Below are positions 18,654 to 28,831 of a stretch of 64,000 bases of DNA, piece by piece. Numbering within the stretch: the stretch's first letter is position 1; each line of letters starts with the position of its first letter. Made by a program: the position numbers and the translations under genes. The stretch spans positions 1 to 64,000 of the forward strand of contig JADJFD010000001.1 of the NCBI GenBank assembly GCA_016708765.1, read 5' to 3'. The stretch comes from Chitinophagaceae bacterium. Its GTDB lineage: Bacteria > Bacteroidota > Bacteroidia > Chitinophagales > Chitinophagaceae. The notes under the pieces were generated by a model that saw nothing but the letters and a program-made list of their open reading frames with translations, had not been told where the DNA came from and ran no database searches.

Positions 18654-19229
18654 ATGAAACTCTACATAAAAAATATGGTTTGCAACCGCTGCGTAATAGT
18701 GGTAAAGCAGGAATTGGAAAAACTAAAATTACTTCCGGCACTGGTAAGCATGGGCGAAGTAGAGTTATCAAAACCTGCAACGGATAAACAATTACAAAGC
18801 TTGAATGAAAGACTGAAAGAATTGGGTTTTGAATTATTAGACGACCAGAAGCAAAAGCAAATAGAGAAAATAAAAAACCTGCTGATTAAAAAAGTGCAGT
18901 CTGGCGAGGTAGAAGAGCATTTCAGTATCACCAATTTTTTAAGTAAGGCATTGAATAAAGAGTATAGTTATATCTCCCGTTTATTCTCCGAAGTGGAAGG
19001 CATTACCATAGAGCATTTTTTTATTCTGCAAAAGATTGAGAAAGTAAAAGAGTTGCTGGTATATGGAGAATTAAACCTCAGTGAAATTTCGTATCAATTA
19101 GGCTATAGTAGTGTGGCACACCTTTCTGCACAGTTCAAAAAAGTAACGGGCTTAACACCCAGCCATTTTAAGAAAATGGGCAGTCGCCTTCGCCATCCAT
19201 TAGATGATGTCAATCACAAACAGGCATAA
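18654..19229 (+). CDS. HMA-AraC metal-responsive regulator
   Basis: 191 aa from ATG 18654 (the longer open frame would overlap the Argonaute). Residues 1-66 form an HMA-like domain with CxxC in KNMVCNRCV; residues about 90-180 are an AraC-type double HTH (LNLSEISYQLGYSSVAHLSAQF in part, then KKVTGLTPSHFKK). HMA-AraC proteins precede copper clusters in Bacteroidota, and this one precedes the copper segment, so it likely senses Cu+ through the two Cys and activates it. It is 11 bp after the Argonaute stop and may be partly co-transcribed with it. Confidence 0.88.
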   Translation: MKLYIKNMVCNRCVIVVKQELEKLKLLPALVSMGEVELSKPATDKQLQSLNERLKELGFELLDDQKQKQIEKIKNLLIKKVQSGEVEEHFSITNFLSKALNKEYSYISRLFSEVEGITIEHFFILQKIEKVKELLVYGELNLSEISYQLGYSSVAHLSAQFKKVTGLTPSHFKKMGSRLRHPLDDVNHKQA

Positions 19230-19297
19230 CAATTTTCCATAATTCTATAACATTTTCGCTGCATTGCTGACTGAACTTTGTGTTATAAAAAATTACT

Positions 19298-20038
19298 ATG
19301 ACACATACATACAATATAAGCGGAATGACCTGCGGCGGTTGCCAGGCAAAAGTGCAGGGTCTTTTATCAAAAGTAGCAGGTGTAAAAAAAGTAAGTATTG
19401 ATTTAGCAAAAGGCGAAGCTACGATTGATATGGAAAAACATATTGCAACTGATGATTTAAAAGCGGCATTAAAAGACTACCCTAAATACCAATTATCAGA
19501 AGGCCAACACCAGCAACATGCTGTTGCTCCCGTTCCTGATGAAGAAGAAACAAAATCATGGGTTGCCACTTACAAGCCTATTCTTTTGATATTCGCCTAC
19601 ATTACGGGCATTACTTTACTGGTAGAATATATGCACGGAGAATATATCTGGATGCGTTGGATGAATCATTTTATGGCGGGTTTCTTCCTTGTCTTTTCGT
19701 TTTTCAAATTGCTTAACCTGAAAGGTTTTGCAGAAAGTTACAGCATGTATGATGTGGTGGCAAAAAAATGGAGCGGCTGGGGCTATGTATATGCTTTTAC
19801 AGAACTGGCTTTAGGTATCGCTTTTCTCACAGGGTTTAATCCCATTATCACCAATGCCGTTACCTTTGTAGTAATGGTGGTAAGCATTGTGGGGGTTTTA
19901 CAAAGTGTACTGAATAAACGGAAAATAAAATGTGCCTGTTTGGGTGATGTGTTTAATTTACCCATGAGTACCATTACCATTATTGAAGATGCGTTGATGA
20001 TGGGGATGAGTGGAGTAATGCTTTTAAAAATGTTGTAA
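19298..20038 (+). CDS. HMA domain plus MauE-like membrane protein
   Basis: 246-aa protein. Residues 1-65: HMA copper-binding domain with GMTCGGC. Residues about 88-246: four hydrophobic segments in the DoxX/MauE style (ILLIFAYITGITLLV, FMAGFFLVFSFFKLL, ELALGIAFLTGF, TFVVMVVSIVGVL) and a CACLGDVF motif that fits MauE-type redox proteins. Likely moves or reduces metal or thiols at the inner membrane. The AlsD-like gene follows directly, two bases after its stop. Confidence 0.87.
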   Translation: MTHTYNISGMTCGGCQAKVQGLLSKVAGVKKVSIDLAKGEATIDMEKHIATDDLKAALKDYPKYQLSEGQHQQHAVAPVPDEEETKSWVATYKPILLIFAYITGITLLVEYMHGEYIWMRWMNHFMAGFFLVFSFFKLLNLKGFAESYSMYDVVAKKWSGWGYVYAFTELALGIAFLTGFNPIITNAVTFVVMVVSIVGVLQSVLNKRKIKCACLGDVFNLPMSTITIIEDALMMGMSGVMLLKML

Positions 20039-20039
20039 A

Positions 20040-20735
20040 ATGATAAAAACGATTCTTGCAATTCTTCTATCGGCTGCTGCATGTATTGTAAATCCGCCTG
20101 AAGTAAAGGTTTCCGGTGCTATGAAAAATGTGATGATGAACGGGGATTCATCAGCTCATCTGGATATTGATACCTTGAACAAAACCCACCTTTATGGCCT
20201 TGGTCCCGTAGCCGGATTAAAAGGTGAAATAATGATATTGGATGGGAAAGTATTTTCAACTGCTAAAGATGAAAAGAAATTATTGAATCAGCAGGACATG
20301 GTATCAAAGGCTGCATTACTTGTTTACAGCAATGTAGCAAAATGGAAAACTGTCAGTATCAAAGTTTCTGTTGACAGCTATGCCGCCCTGGAAAAATTGG
20401 TAGAAACTACCGCTAAAGAAAATGGGTATGATACAGAATTAGCATTTGCTTTCAAAATAGAACTAACACCTAAAAAAATAAGCTACCATGTAATTGATTG
20501 GAAAGAAGGCACAGTGCATACAATGGAAAATCATAAACAGTTTGCTTATGAAGGTCAATCCTCTGATGCAAAAACAACCTTGCTTGGTTTCTATTCCACC
20601 CATCACCAAAGCATCTTTACCCATCATACCACTTATATGCATGTGCATTTGCTGGACGAAAAGACTAAAACAGTTGGGCATTTGGATGAGATAAAAGTAA
20701 ACGGTCAAATAACAATTTACCTGCCTAAAAAATGA
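20040..20735 (+). CDS. Acetolactate decarboxylase-family protein in the copper cluster
   Basis: 231-aa protein with a signal peptide-like start (KTILAILLSAAACIVNPP). AlsD-family features: LYGLGPVAGLKGEIMILDGK and the metal-binding His set FTHHTTYMHVHL then VGHLDEI. Known AlsD enzymes convert acetolactate to acetoin with a zinc centre, but are cytoplasmic; a secreted version beside copper genes is more likely to bind or use copper or have another substrate. Its stop overlaps the start of a 27-aa frame. Confidence 0.8.
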   Translation: MIKTILAILLSAAACIVNPPEVKVSGAMKNVMMNGDSSAHLDIDTLNKTHLYGLGPVAGLKGEIMILDGKVFSTAKDEKKLLNQQDMVSKAALLVYSNVAKWKTVSIKVSVDSYAALEKLVETTAKENGYDTELAFAFKIELTPKKISYHVIDWKEGTVHTMENHKQFAYEGQSSDAKTTLLGFYSTHHQSIFTHHTTYMHVHLLDEKTKTVGHLDEIKVNGQITIYLPKK

Positions 20736-20815
20736 GTGTTTTGCAAACAATAGGGAACTTTTTATGGCGAATATTCAAAGCCCTTTTTGTAAGAAAGAAA
20801 AACTGTTGTAAATAA
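20732..20815 (+). CDS. Candidate 27-aa peptide with C-terminal CC
   Basis: ATG overlaps the AlsD-like stop (ATGA), which suggests translational coupling. The peptide begins MSVLQTIGNFLWRIFKAL, an amphipathic or membrane-surface helix, and ends VRKKNCCK. Basic residues and paired Cys could bind metal. No homologue known to me. Could be chance. Confidence 0.4.
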   Translation: MSVLQTIGNFLWRIFKALFVRKKNCCK

Positions 20816-20900
20816 TTAAATGTCAGTTAAATGTAAAACATCGGCAAAATTATATAAACTTGTTTCTCTGAAATAGCATTACCTTTATCAAGGAGATTTT

Positions 20901-21298
20901 ATGAAAAAGTTCATCACAGCTATATTAGCAGTTTTATACATCAGCACATCTACAGGTGCAATGGTACACATGCACTACTGCATGGGTCAGTTAGCTGATT
21001 GGGGCTTGGGCATAACAAATCCAAAACCTGCAGTAAATGTGGCATGGAGAAAAGCGATGAAAAAGACAATGGCTGCTGCAAGGATGAGCATAAATTCATA
21101 AAGAACGATACCGACCAGAAAGCTGCCGAAGCAGGCTTTCAGATGATTCAGTTGTTCGCAACAGCAATACCTGTATCATTTGTTGAAATACCTTCTGCTG
21201 ATTTTCCGACTGTAACAGAGGAAAACCCTATCAGCCATGCCCCACCCCGAAGTGGTGGCGTTGCGGTGTACGTCCGCAATTGTACTTTCCTTATTTAA
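20901..21298 (+). CDS. HYC_CC_PP family metal-binding protein, frameshifted
   Basis: Small secreted protein from Bacteroidota copper loci, named for HYC, CC and PP motifs. Seen: signal peptide (MKKFITAILAVLYISTSTG), HMHYCMGQLADW, then after one frame change CSKCGMEKSD, GCCKDEHKF, and the late PP in HAPPRSGG. Adding one G to the GGG near 21006 joins the two frames. An AAGGAG ribosome-binding site at 20890-20895 supports the start. Probably binds copper in the periplasm. Confidence 0.85.
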
Positions 21299-21400
21299 AG
21301 ATTATTTTCTTTTATGAGCCAGGCAATTTTATTGTCGGGCTATTGGCATTTCTCTTTGCCATATTCTTGTATTTCTTCACTGAACATTAAATCAAATAAA

Positions 21401-22183
21401 ATGAAATCATTTACAATGCTGATGATGGCAGCTTTAACCATCTTGTCTGTTTCTGTTTTTGCACAAGACAGTACAAAGCACAAAATGAAAGTTCCCAAAC
21501 AAAAAACAGAAAAAGCTAAATACAGTTGCCCGATGCACCCCATTGAGGTGAGTGATAAGGCTGGTAAATGCTCTCAATGCGGAATGGACCTGACTCTTTC
21601 TCCTAAAGAAAAGATGAAGATGGAGGTAATGAAAACCTATACTTGCCCTATGCATCCGGAAACTGTAAGCGACAAGCCCGGTAAGTGTCCCCAATGTGGT
21701 ACTATAATGAACAGTTCTCCAAAGGAAAAAATGAAAATGGAGGTAATGAAAATCTACACCTGTCCCATGCACCCTGATGAAAACAGCAACAAATCCGGCA
21801 AGTGTTCTAAATGCGGGATGGAACTGAAAGAAAAGGAAAAACAACTCAATCTTATACTTGCCCGATGCCCGGAAGTTACCAGCGATAAGCCGGGCAAATG
21901 CTCCAAATGCGGAATGAATTTAAATCTTTCCCCCAAAGAAAAAATGAAAATGGAAGTGATGAAAACATTCACATGCCCTATGCATCCTGAAGTAACAAGC
22001 GATAAACCTGGCAAGTGTACAAAATGTGGGATGTCCCTGAAAGAAAAAGAGCAACAGGCAATTGCTTACTCCTGCCCTATGAAATGTGAAGGTGATAAAA
22101 CCTATGATAAGCCAGGTAAATGCCCCAAATGCGGAATGGATTTAAAGGAAAAGAAAGATGACCATTCTAACCATCAACATTAA
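21401..22183 (+). CDS. Secreted protein with six heavy-metal-binding modules
   Basis: 260 aa from ATG 21401, with a signal peptide (LTILSVSVFA). Six copies of the HMBD module, pattern CPMHPEx5DKPGKCxxCGM, joined by linkers such as SPKEKMKMEVMK that are themselves repeated and Met/Lys-rich. Module four reads RCPEV because of a paired one-base and two-base loss (near 21838 and 21870) that restores frame; the true sequence is likely CPMHPEV. Each module should bind one or more Cu+ ions. Acts as a periplasmic copper sponge. The upstream in-frame codons from 21314 are not used. Confidence 0.85.
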   Translation: MKSFTMLMMAALTILSVSVFAQDSTKHKMKVPKQKTEKAKYSCPMHPIEVSDKAGKCSQCGMDLTLSPKEKMKMEVMKTYTCPMHPETVSDKPGKCPQCGTIMNSSPKEKMKMEVMKIYTCPMHPDENSNKSGKCSKCGMELKEKEKQLNLILARCPEVTSDKPGKCSKCGMNLNLSPKEKMKMEVMKTFTCPMHPEVTSDKPGKCTKCGMSLKEKEQQAIAYSCPMKCEGDKTYDKPGKCPKCGMDLKEKKDDHSNHQH

Positions 22184-22205
22184 TCACAAATAAAATCAAG
22201 CAAAT

Positions 22206-22838
22206 ATGAAAAGGATATTCTTTAGTGTAGTAGCTATCAGTACCATCTTGTTTACTGCCTGTAACAGTGGCGGAAGCAAGAATGAACATGAAGGCCATGA
22301 TATGAACAACAAGAACAAAGACACCACCCAACATGCAGTCACCCCAGATGATAAAGAAGTGAAAGCTGTTACTGTTGCTTATACCAATGTGGATGCAAAA
22401 GCAACCGCTTCCATTAAGGAAATAGTTGACCATTATCTGCATATAAAAAATGCACTGACTAATGATAATGGCAGCGAAGCCGCCAGTGGCGCTAAAGCAA
22501 TGGAAAATGCAATCAGCAAACTTGATAAATCATTGTTGACTGCTGAACAAAAAGCAGCGTATGATAAAAATGAAGAAGAAATGAAAGAACATGCAGAACA
22601 CATTGCAAAGAATGGTGACAAAATAGAGCATCAGCGTTCCCACTTTGTGATGATGAGTGAAGTGGTGTATGATTTGGTAAAGAATTTTGGCGCAGGCCGT
22701 CCGCTGTATCATGACCATTGCCCGATGGCAAGAAATAACCAGGGAGCCATGTGGATTAGTGAAATGAAAGAAATAAAGAATCCTTATTTCGGTGCAAAAA
22801 TGCTTACCTGTGGTACCATTGAAGAAGTGATTAAATAA
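22206..22838 (+). CDS. DUF3347 copper-cluster lipoprotein
   Basis: 210-aa lipoprotein: signal peptide with lipobox LFTAC (Cys19), His-rich linker (EHEGHDMNN), then a four-helix DUF3347 domain (about 65-205) with YLHIKNAL, YHDHCPMARNNQGAMWIS and GAKMLTCG. DUF3347 proteins occur in copper loci and often bind copper through the CPMA Cys and Met. It lies 17 bp before the RND permease gene. Confidence 0.88.
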   Translation: MKRIFFSVVAISTILFTACNSGGSKNEHEGHDMNNKNKDTTQHAVTPDDKEVKAVTVAYTNVDAKATASIKEIVDHYLHIKNALTNDNGSEAASGAKAMENAISKLDKSLLTAEQKAAYDKNEEEMKEHAEHIAKNGDKIEHQRSHFVMMSEVVYDLVKNFGAGRPLYHDHCPMARNNQGAMWISEMKEIKNPYFGAKMLTCGTIEEVIK

Positions 22839-22854
22839 TTATTAAAACATCATC

Positions 22855-25800
22855 ATGGTTCAAAAATTAATTGAACTGGCTTTACGCAACAGGTTAATCG
22901 TGCTGCTCATTGCCGGCGGCCTGTTTGCGTATGGCATTTACTCAATCAAAAAAAATCCCATTGATGCCATTCCTGATTTGAGTGAGAACCAGGTCATCGT
23001 TTTTACAGAATGGATGGGTCGCAGTCCGCAGGTGATAGAAGACCAGGTGACTTATCCATTGGTGAGCAATTTGCAGGGGATTCCGAAGATTAAAAATATC
23101 CGTGGCTCATCCATGTTCGGGATGAGTTTTGTATATGTGATTTTTGAAGATAATGTTGACATCTACTGGGCAAGAACAAGGGTATTGGAACGATTGAATT
23201 TTGCTCAACGATTATTGCCCCAGGGGGTAACACCTTCACTTGGCCCTGATGGAACAGGTGTTGGTCATATTTACTGGTATCACCTTGATGCACCAAAAAT
23301 GGATTTGGGAGAGCAAAGGGCTTTACAGGATTGGTATATAAAATTTGCCTTGCAAACCGTAAAGGGAGTAGCTGAAGTAGCTTCCTTTGGTGGTTTTGAA
23401 AAACAGTACCAGTTAGTAGTTGACCCGGTAAAATTGCAGTATTACAATATCTCCCTGATGGATGTGATGAATAAAGTAAAATCCAATAACAATGATGTAG
23501 GGGGTAGAAAGTTTGAAATGGCAGATATGGCTTATATCATCCGGGGCTTAGGGTATATCAAAAGCAAGGAAGATGTAGAGAATATTGCATTGAGCAATTA
23601 CAATGGCATTCCTGTAAGAGTAAAAGATATTGGCTCAGTGCAAATGGGTGGCGATTTACGCCTCGGCATATTTGATATGGATGGTAAAGGCGAAGTAGTA
23701 GGCGGCATTGTAGTAATGCGGTACAATGAAAATGCCAATAAAGTAATAGAAGCCATTAAGGAAAAAATGAAAGAAGTGGAAAAAGGTTTGCCCGATGGGG
23801 TAACTTTTAAAACATCCTACGACAGAAGTACTTTGATACAGGAAGCCATTGCATCAGTAAAAGGTACATTAATAGAAGAAATGATTGCTGTATCGCTTGT
23901 CGTACTCATTTTCTTATTTCACTGGCGAAGTGCCGTTATCATTTTAATTCAATTACCCATTTCCGTAGCGGCTGGTTTTATATTCCTTGAAATGTTTGGC
24001 ATCTCTTCCAACATTATGTCATTGACAGGTATTGCCCTGGCAATTGGTGTGGTTGTAGATGATGGAATTGTAATGGTGGAAAATGCTTACCGGCATATCA
24101 GTGAAGCCCAAACAGAAAAATCAAAGACAACTAATAAAACATAAACATGGCAAAGTGGTTTAAACGAAATACAGACCCGTTGACATCTGAGGAAAAGATG
24201 GACATCATTGAAAAGTCTTCTAAACAGGTGGGGCCAGGTGTTTTCTATTCCACCATCATTGTAGTGGCTTCTTTTCTGCCGGTGTTTTTGTTAACTGGTA
24301 TGGAAGGAAAACTTTTTCATCCGCTTGCATGGACAAAAACATTTATACTGTTGATAGATGCTTTCTTAGCAATTACATTGACTCCTGTACTGATTTCATT
24401 TTTTCTAAAAGGAAGACTGAAGCCTGAAAGTGCTAACCCGATTACCAGAACATTAGAAAGAATTTATACACCCATTCTTAAATGGTGTTTGAAATGGCGC
24501 AAAACAACTATCGGTATCAACCTTACTGCATTAGCTGTTGGTATAATTATGATGACCCGCCTGGGTTCTGAATTTATGCCACCGCTGGACGAAGGTTCAT
24601 TACTTTTTATGCCAGTTACTTTACCGGACGTATCCAATTCAGAAGCAAAAAGATTATTACAAGTGCAGGACAAGCTAATCCGTACTGTTCCCGAAGTTTA
24701 TCATGTGCTGGGGAAAGCAGGCAGGGCAAATACGGCTACGGATAATTCGCCTATCAGCATGATTGAAACCATCATACTACTGAAGCCCAAAAGTGAATGG
24801 CGTAAAGGAATGACCAAAGATGGCATCATCAATGAACTGAATGCAAAAATGCAGATACCGGGTGTTACCAACGGATGGACACAACCTATTATCAACCGTA
24901 TTAATATGCTTTCTACCGGTATCCGGACTGATGTAGGGTTAAAAGTATATGGACAAAACATTGATAGTATTTATGCTTTTGCACAAACTATCAAAAAACA
25001 ACTGGAAGGAATTGATGGTATAAAAGATTTGTATGTAGAACCTATCACGGGGGTAAATACATAGACATTGCAATAAAAAGAGAGGAAATAGGCAGGTATG
25101 GTTTAAGTGTGGATGATGTTAACCTTGTCATTGAAAGTGCATTGGGTGGCATGAAACTTTCTACTACGATAGAAGGCCGTCAGCGTTTTTCTGTAAATGC
25201 CAGATATGGGCAGGATTTCCGTAACAACCTTGAATCGCTAAAAGATTGCAGGTGCAAACGATGAACTTCGGTCCCATTCCCCTGGAAGCGGTGGCTGATA
25301 TAAAATTGAGTGATGGCCCCCCGATGATTAATTCTGAAAACGCAATGCTGCGGGGAACGGTATTATTTAATGTACGGGAAAGAGATTTAGGCAGTACAGT
25401 AAAAGAAGCACAGCAAAAACTAAACAAGATGATAACCAAATTGCCCAAAGGCTATTTCTTAGAGTGGAGCGGACAATGGGAAAACCAGATAAGGGCAAAC
25501 AGGACATTAAAGACCATAATGCCAATTGTTCTCATCATCATTTTTATGGTGCTGTATTTTACTTATCATTCTTTTAAAGAGGCAGCGGTAACCATGCTTA
25601 CTGTTCCCTTTGCATTGATTGGAGGTGTGTTCATGGTTTATTTTTATGGTATCAATTTATCAGTAGCTGTTGCAGTTGGTTTCATCGCCTTATTTGGAAT
25701 GGCAATAGAAACAGCCATGCTGATGACCATTTATTTGAATGAGGCTATGCAGAACATGGTAGCAAAACATGGTAACTCCAAAGCAACACTAACACCAGCC

Positions 25801-26070
25801 GTCATCAGGGAATTTGTAATTGAAGGTGCGGCTAAAAGGTTGAGACCAAAATTAATGACGGTATCTGTTGGTCTTTTTGGTTTGATACCTATTCTGTGGG
25901 CAACCGGTGTTGGCAGCGATATCATGCGGCCTATTACCATTCCATTGATTGGCGGTACTATCACTTCAACTATTTATGTATTACTTATCACACCAGTAAT
26001 ATTTGAAATGATAAAGGAAAGAGAATTAAAACGTAAAGGCAAAATTGAATTGATAGATGTTAAAGAATAA
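22855..26070 (+). CDS. cusA: CusA-type heavy-metal RND permease, frameshifted
   Basis: Inner-membrane proton-driven exporter of a tripartite Cu+/Ag+ efflux pump. The 1,070-codon span has the usual features: N-terminal TM1 (NRLIVLLIAGGLFAYGIY), VTYPLVSNLQGIP, SFVYVIFED, TM4 motif AIGVVVDDGIVMVEN (closest to the HME4 Cu/Ag type, not the DFG divalent type), and TM8-TM12. Breaks near 24140, 25054 (GGGGG, one G lost) and 25240 (AAAA, one A lost); all are repaired by single bases. The outer-membrane gene overlaps its 3' end by 14 bp. Confidence 0.92.
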
Positions 26071-27306
26071 ACTACTCCCGGCATTGTTTGCCCTGCTTGC
26101 TGCTTCCGGCAGTAAGTCGCAAACATTGAAACTCGATGCTATCATTGACAGCATCAAAGCGTCTCACCCGGTGGTGAAGATGTATGACAATGAAATCCGG
26201 TCAATGGATGAAGCAGCTAAGGGTGCAAGAAGCTGGATGCCACCACAATTTGGTATCGGACAGTTCATGACTCCGTATGATGCAAGGCTCTGGCATAGGG
26301 AAGGCGATATACCGGGCATGGGTTCCGTAATGGTTTCAGGCGAGCAGATGTTTGCCAATAAAAGAAAACTGGATGCAGATGAACGATACATGAAGGCCAT
26401 GTCTTCAGTGGAAAAAGAAAAAGAACGCAACACTGAATGAATTGACTAATGATGCAAAACAATTTTATTATGAATGGATAATTCTGAAGAAAAAGTTACT
26501 GGTACTCACAGAAAATGAAAAGATTCTGGACTTCATGATAAAAAATGCAGAAATACGGTACAGAAACGGGTTGGAAAAAATAAGTGCTTATTACAAAGCT
26601 AAAGCTGCATTGGGGGATGTAAAGAACATGCAGTTAATGTTTGAAAACGACATAAAGAAAAACGTATCCGCATCAATGCCCTTATGGGCAGGGATGCAAT
26701 GCACTATTTGACATTGATACTACTTACCAGCTTACTGACTTCGCAAATATTGTTTTTGACAGTACACTCTTTTATAAAAGCCGGAGTGATTTAAAATCAT
26801 TAGACCGGGAGATTAATCTTACAACACTGAAACAGGAAACAGAAAAGCAAAGCCTGAAACCACAATTTGGGATACGTTATGAGAATATGATTGGCTTTGG
26901 GGGCCAGCCATTACAATATACTATTATGGGCATGGTTAGAATACCGATGGCTAAATGGTCATCAAAGATGAATAAAGCCAATATCGAAAGCCTGAAATGG
27001 AAGGCAAATGCTATTCAATCTCAAAAAGAGATGATGGTGAATGAGTACAGCGGCATGGCATATAGTATGCGGAATGAAATGGAACTAAAGAAAAAACAGG
27101 TTAAACTCTATGAAGAAAATATTATCCCGGCATTGAAGAACAACTATAAAACAATGCAGTTGGGATATGAGCAGAACACAGAGGAGCTCTTTATGCTTTA
27201 TGATGCATGGGAAATATTAAACATGAAGCAACTTGAATATATTGAATTACTAAATCAGGCTTTGCGATTGCAGGTAACTATCGAACGTATTATTGAAAAT
27301 AAATAA
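26057..27306 (+). CDS. TolC/CusC-type outer-membrane efflux protein, frameshifted
   Basis: Outer-membrane channel for the CusA pump. About 416 codons with N-terminal signal (LLPALFALLAASGSKS), and long coiled-coil helices: DAIIDSIKASHPVVKM, LKKKLLVLTENEKILD, KKKQVKLYEENIIPALKNNY. Breaks near 26430 and 26690; both repaired by single bases. Relative to other TolC-family members of this cluster the length is normal. Starts inside the permease gene, so they are coupled. Confidence 0.88.
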
Positions 27307-27317
27307 AACCCAACTAT

Positions 27318-28820
27318 ATGAAAAGGAGAAATTTTATAAAGATATCCGGGCTTAGTGCCGGAACAGTATTAACAGGTGGTGCTGTTGCAGGTTTTCTTGC
27401 CAGTTGCAGTGGTTGTAAAAAAGACTATCGCATGGGTTTGATGACAGAACCTGTACCGGTAACGGAAGGAGATTTTTCAAGATTACTTTCTTATCCGGCT
27501 CAGGCAAGTGCTAACCATACATTGACGGCACAGGCTACTGTAGCAAACATTAAAGGAACAAATATTCCCGTATTAGGCTATCAGCCCAATAGCCTGTTGG
27601 GTCCTTCTTTCAGGATTAACAGAGGCAATGCAATGAACGTTTTATTACAGAACAATTTATCAGAACATACTAACATCCACTGGCATGGTTTAAAGATTCC
27701 TGCTTTGATGGATGGCCATCCAGACCAGTTGGCTGGTGCAGGGGGTACATTTCGTTACCAGTTCACCGTAAACCAAAGAGCTGGGTTAAGCTGGTATCAT
27801 CCGCATCCGCATGAAATGACAGGTAAACAGGTGTTCCAGGGTCTTGCCGGAATGTTTATTATTAATGATACTGAAGAGGCGGCGTTAAGCCTTCCATCCG
27901 GCCAATATGAATTGCCATTGGTAATACAGGATAAACGTATTTCATCAAACGGCATTACTTATAATCCATCAATGGAGGAAGTGATGGCCGGTTACATGGG
28001 CGAATCAATTATTGTAAACGGTATTTATTCATCTTATACAGAAGTCGCTACCCGCTATTACCGTCTTCGTATTCTCAACGGTTCCAATGCAAGGGTTTAC
28101 AATCTTGCATTGAGTAACAATGCTGACATGATAATTATCGGTAACGATGGCGGCTTATTAAAAAATCCTGTTGCAGTAAAAGAAATCCTGGTTGCCCCCG
28201 GAGAAAGATTGGATGTGCTTGTAAACTTTAGCAGTTCCACAATCGGAACTGAAATTTATTTATTAAGCAAAGAATTTGGCAACGGTGGTAATGCACAGGG
28301 CAAGCAGGGTTTTAAAATCATGAAATTTAAAGTAACAGTATCTTCTGCCATTACATTTACTGTTCCTACAAACCTTTCTGCCATTACTGCTATAGTAGCA
28401 TCTTCAGCAGTAAGGACAAGAGTATTTGAAATCTCCAATGCAATGGAGCATCACGGAGTGCCAATGAATAATGGAATGCAAATGCGTCACCGCATAAATG
28501 GAAAATTATTCGACAGCAGTCGGATTGATGAAACGGTAGCAGCCAATACAAATGAAATATGGGTATTTGATAACAGTATGGGTGATGAACCGCATCCTAT
28601 GCACCTGCATGGTGTTTTCTTCCAGGTATTGCAACGCAGTGGCGGAAGGGGCAACCTGATTGCATCTGAGAATGGATGGAAGGACACCGTATTAGTTATG
28701 CCGGGTGAAACAGTTAAAGTGCTGGTTCCTTTTGAAAATAATACGGGCAAGTTTGTGTTCCATTGTCACAATCTGGAACATGAAGATGATGGTATGATGT
28801 TACAGTATCAATTGAGTTAA
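27318..28820 (+). CDS. Multicopper oxidase, CueO-like
   Basis: 500-aa periplasmic enzyme that oxidises Cu+ with O2. N-terminal twin-Arg-type signal (RRNFIKISGLSAG) followed by a lipobox-like FLASC. Three cupredoxin domains; type 2/3 copper ligands HWHGL (121-125), WYHPHPH (159-165), HPMHLHG (near 425) and the type 1/3 HCHNLEHEDDGMM (near 480). The Met after the last His is a typical T1 axial ligand. Complete, no frameshift. Part of the copper operon between CusC and CusB. Confidence 0.92.
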   Translation: MKRRNFIKISGLSAGTVLTGGAVAGFLASCSGCKKDYRMGLMTEPVPVTEGDFSRLLSYPAQASANHTLTAQATVANIKGTNIPVLGYQPNSLLGPSFRINRGNAMNVLLQNNLSEHTNIHWHGLKIPALMDGHPDQLAGAGGTFRYQFTVNQRAGLSWYHPHPHEMTGKQVFQGLAGMFIINDTEEAALSLPSGQYELPLVIQDKRISSNGITYNPSMEEVMAGYMGESIIVNGIYSSYTEVATRYYRLRILNGSNARVYNLALSNNADMIIIGNDGGLLKNPVAVKEILVAPGERLDVLVNFSSSTIGTEIYLLSKEFGNGGNAQGKQGFKIMKFKVTVSSAITFTVPTNLSAITAIVASSAVRTRVFEISNAMEHHGVPMNNGMQMRHRINGKLFDSSRIDETVAANTNEIWVFDNSMGDEPHPMHLHGVFFQVLQRSGGRGNLIASENGWKDTVLVMPGETVKVLVPFENNTGKFVFHCHNLEHEDDGMMLQYQLS

Positions 28821-28831
28821 GCAAAAATAGT

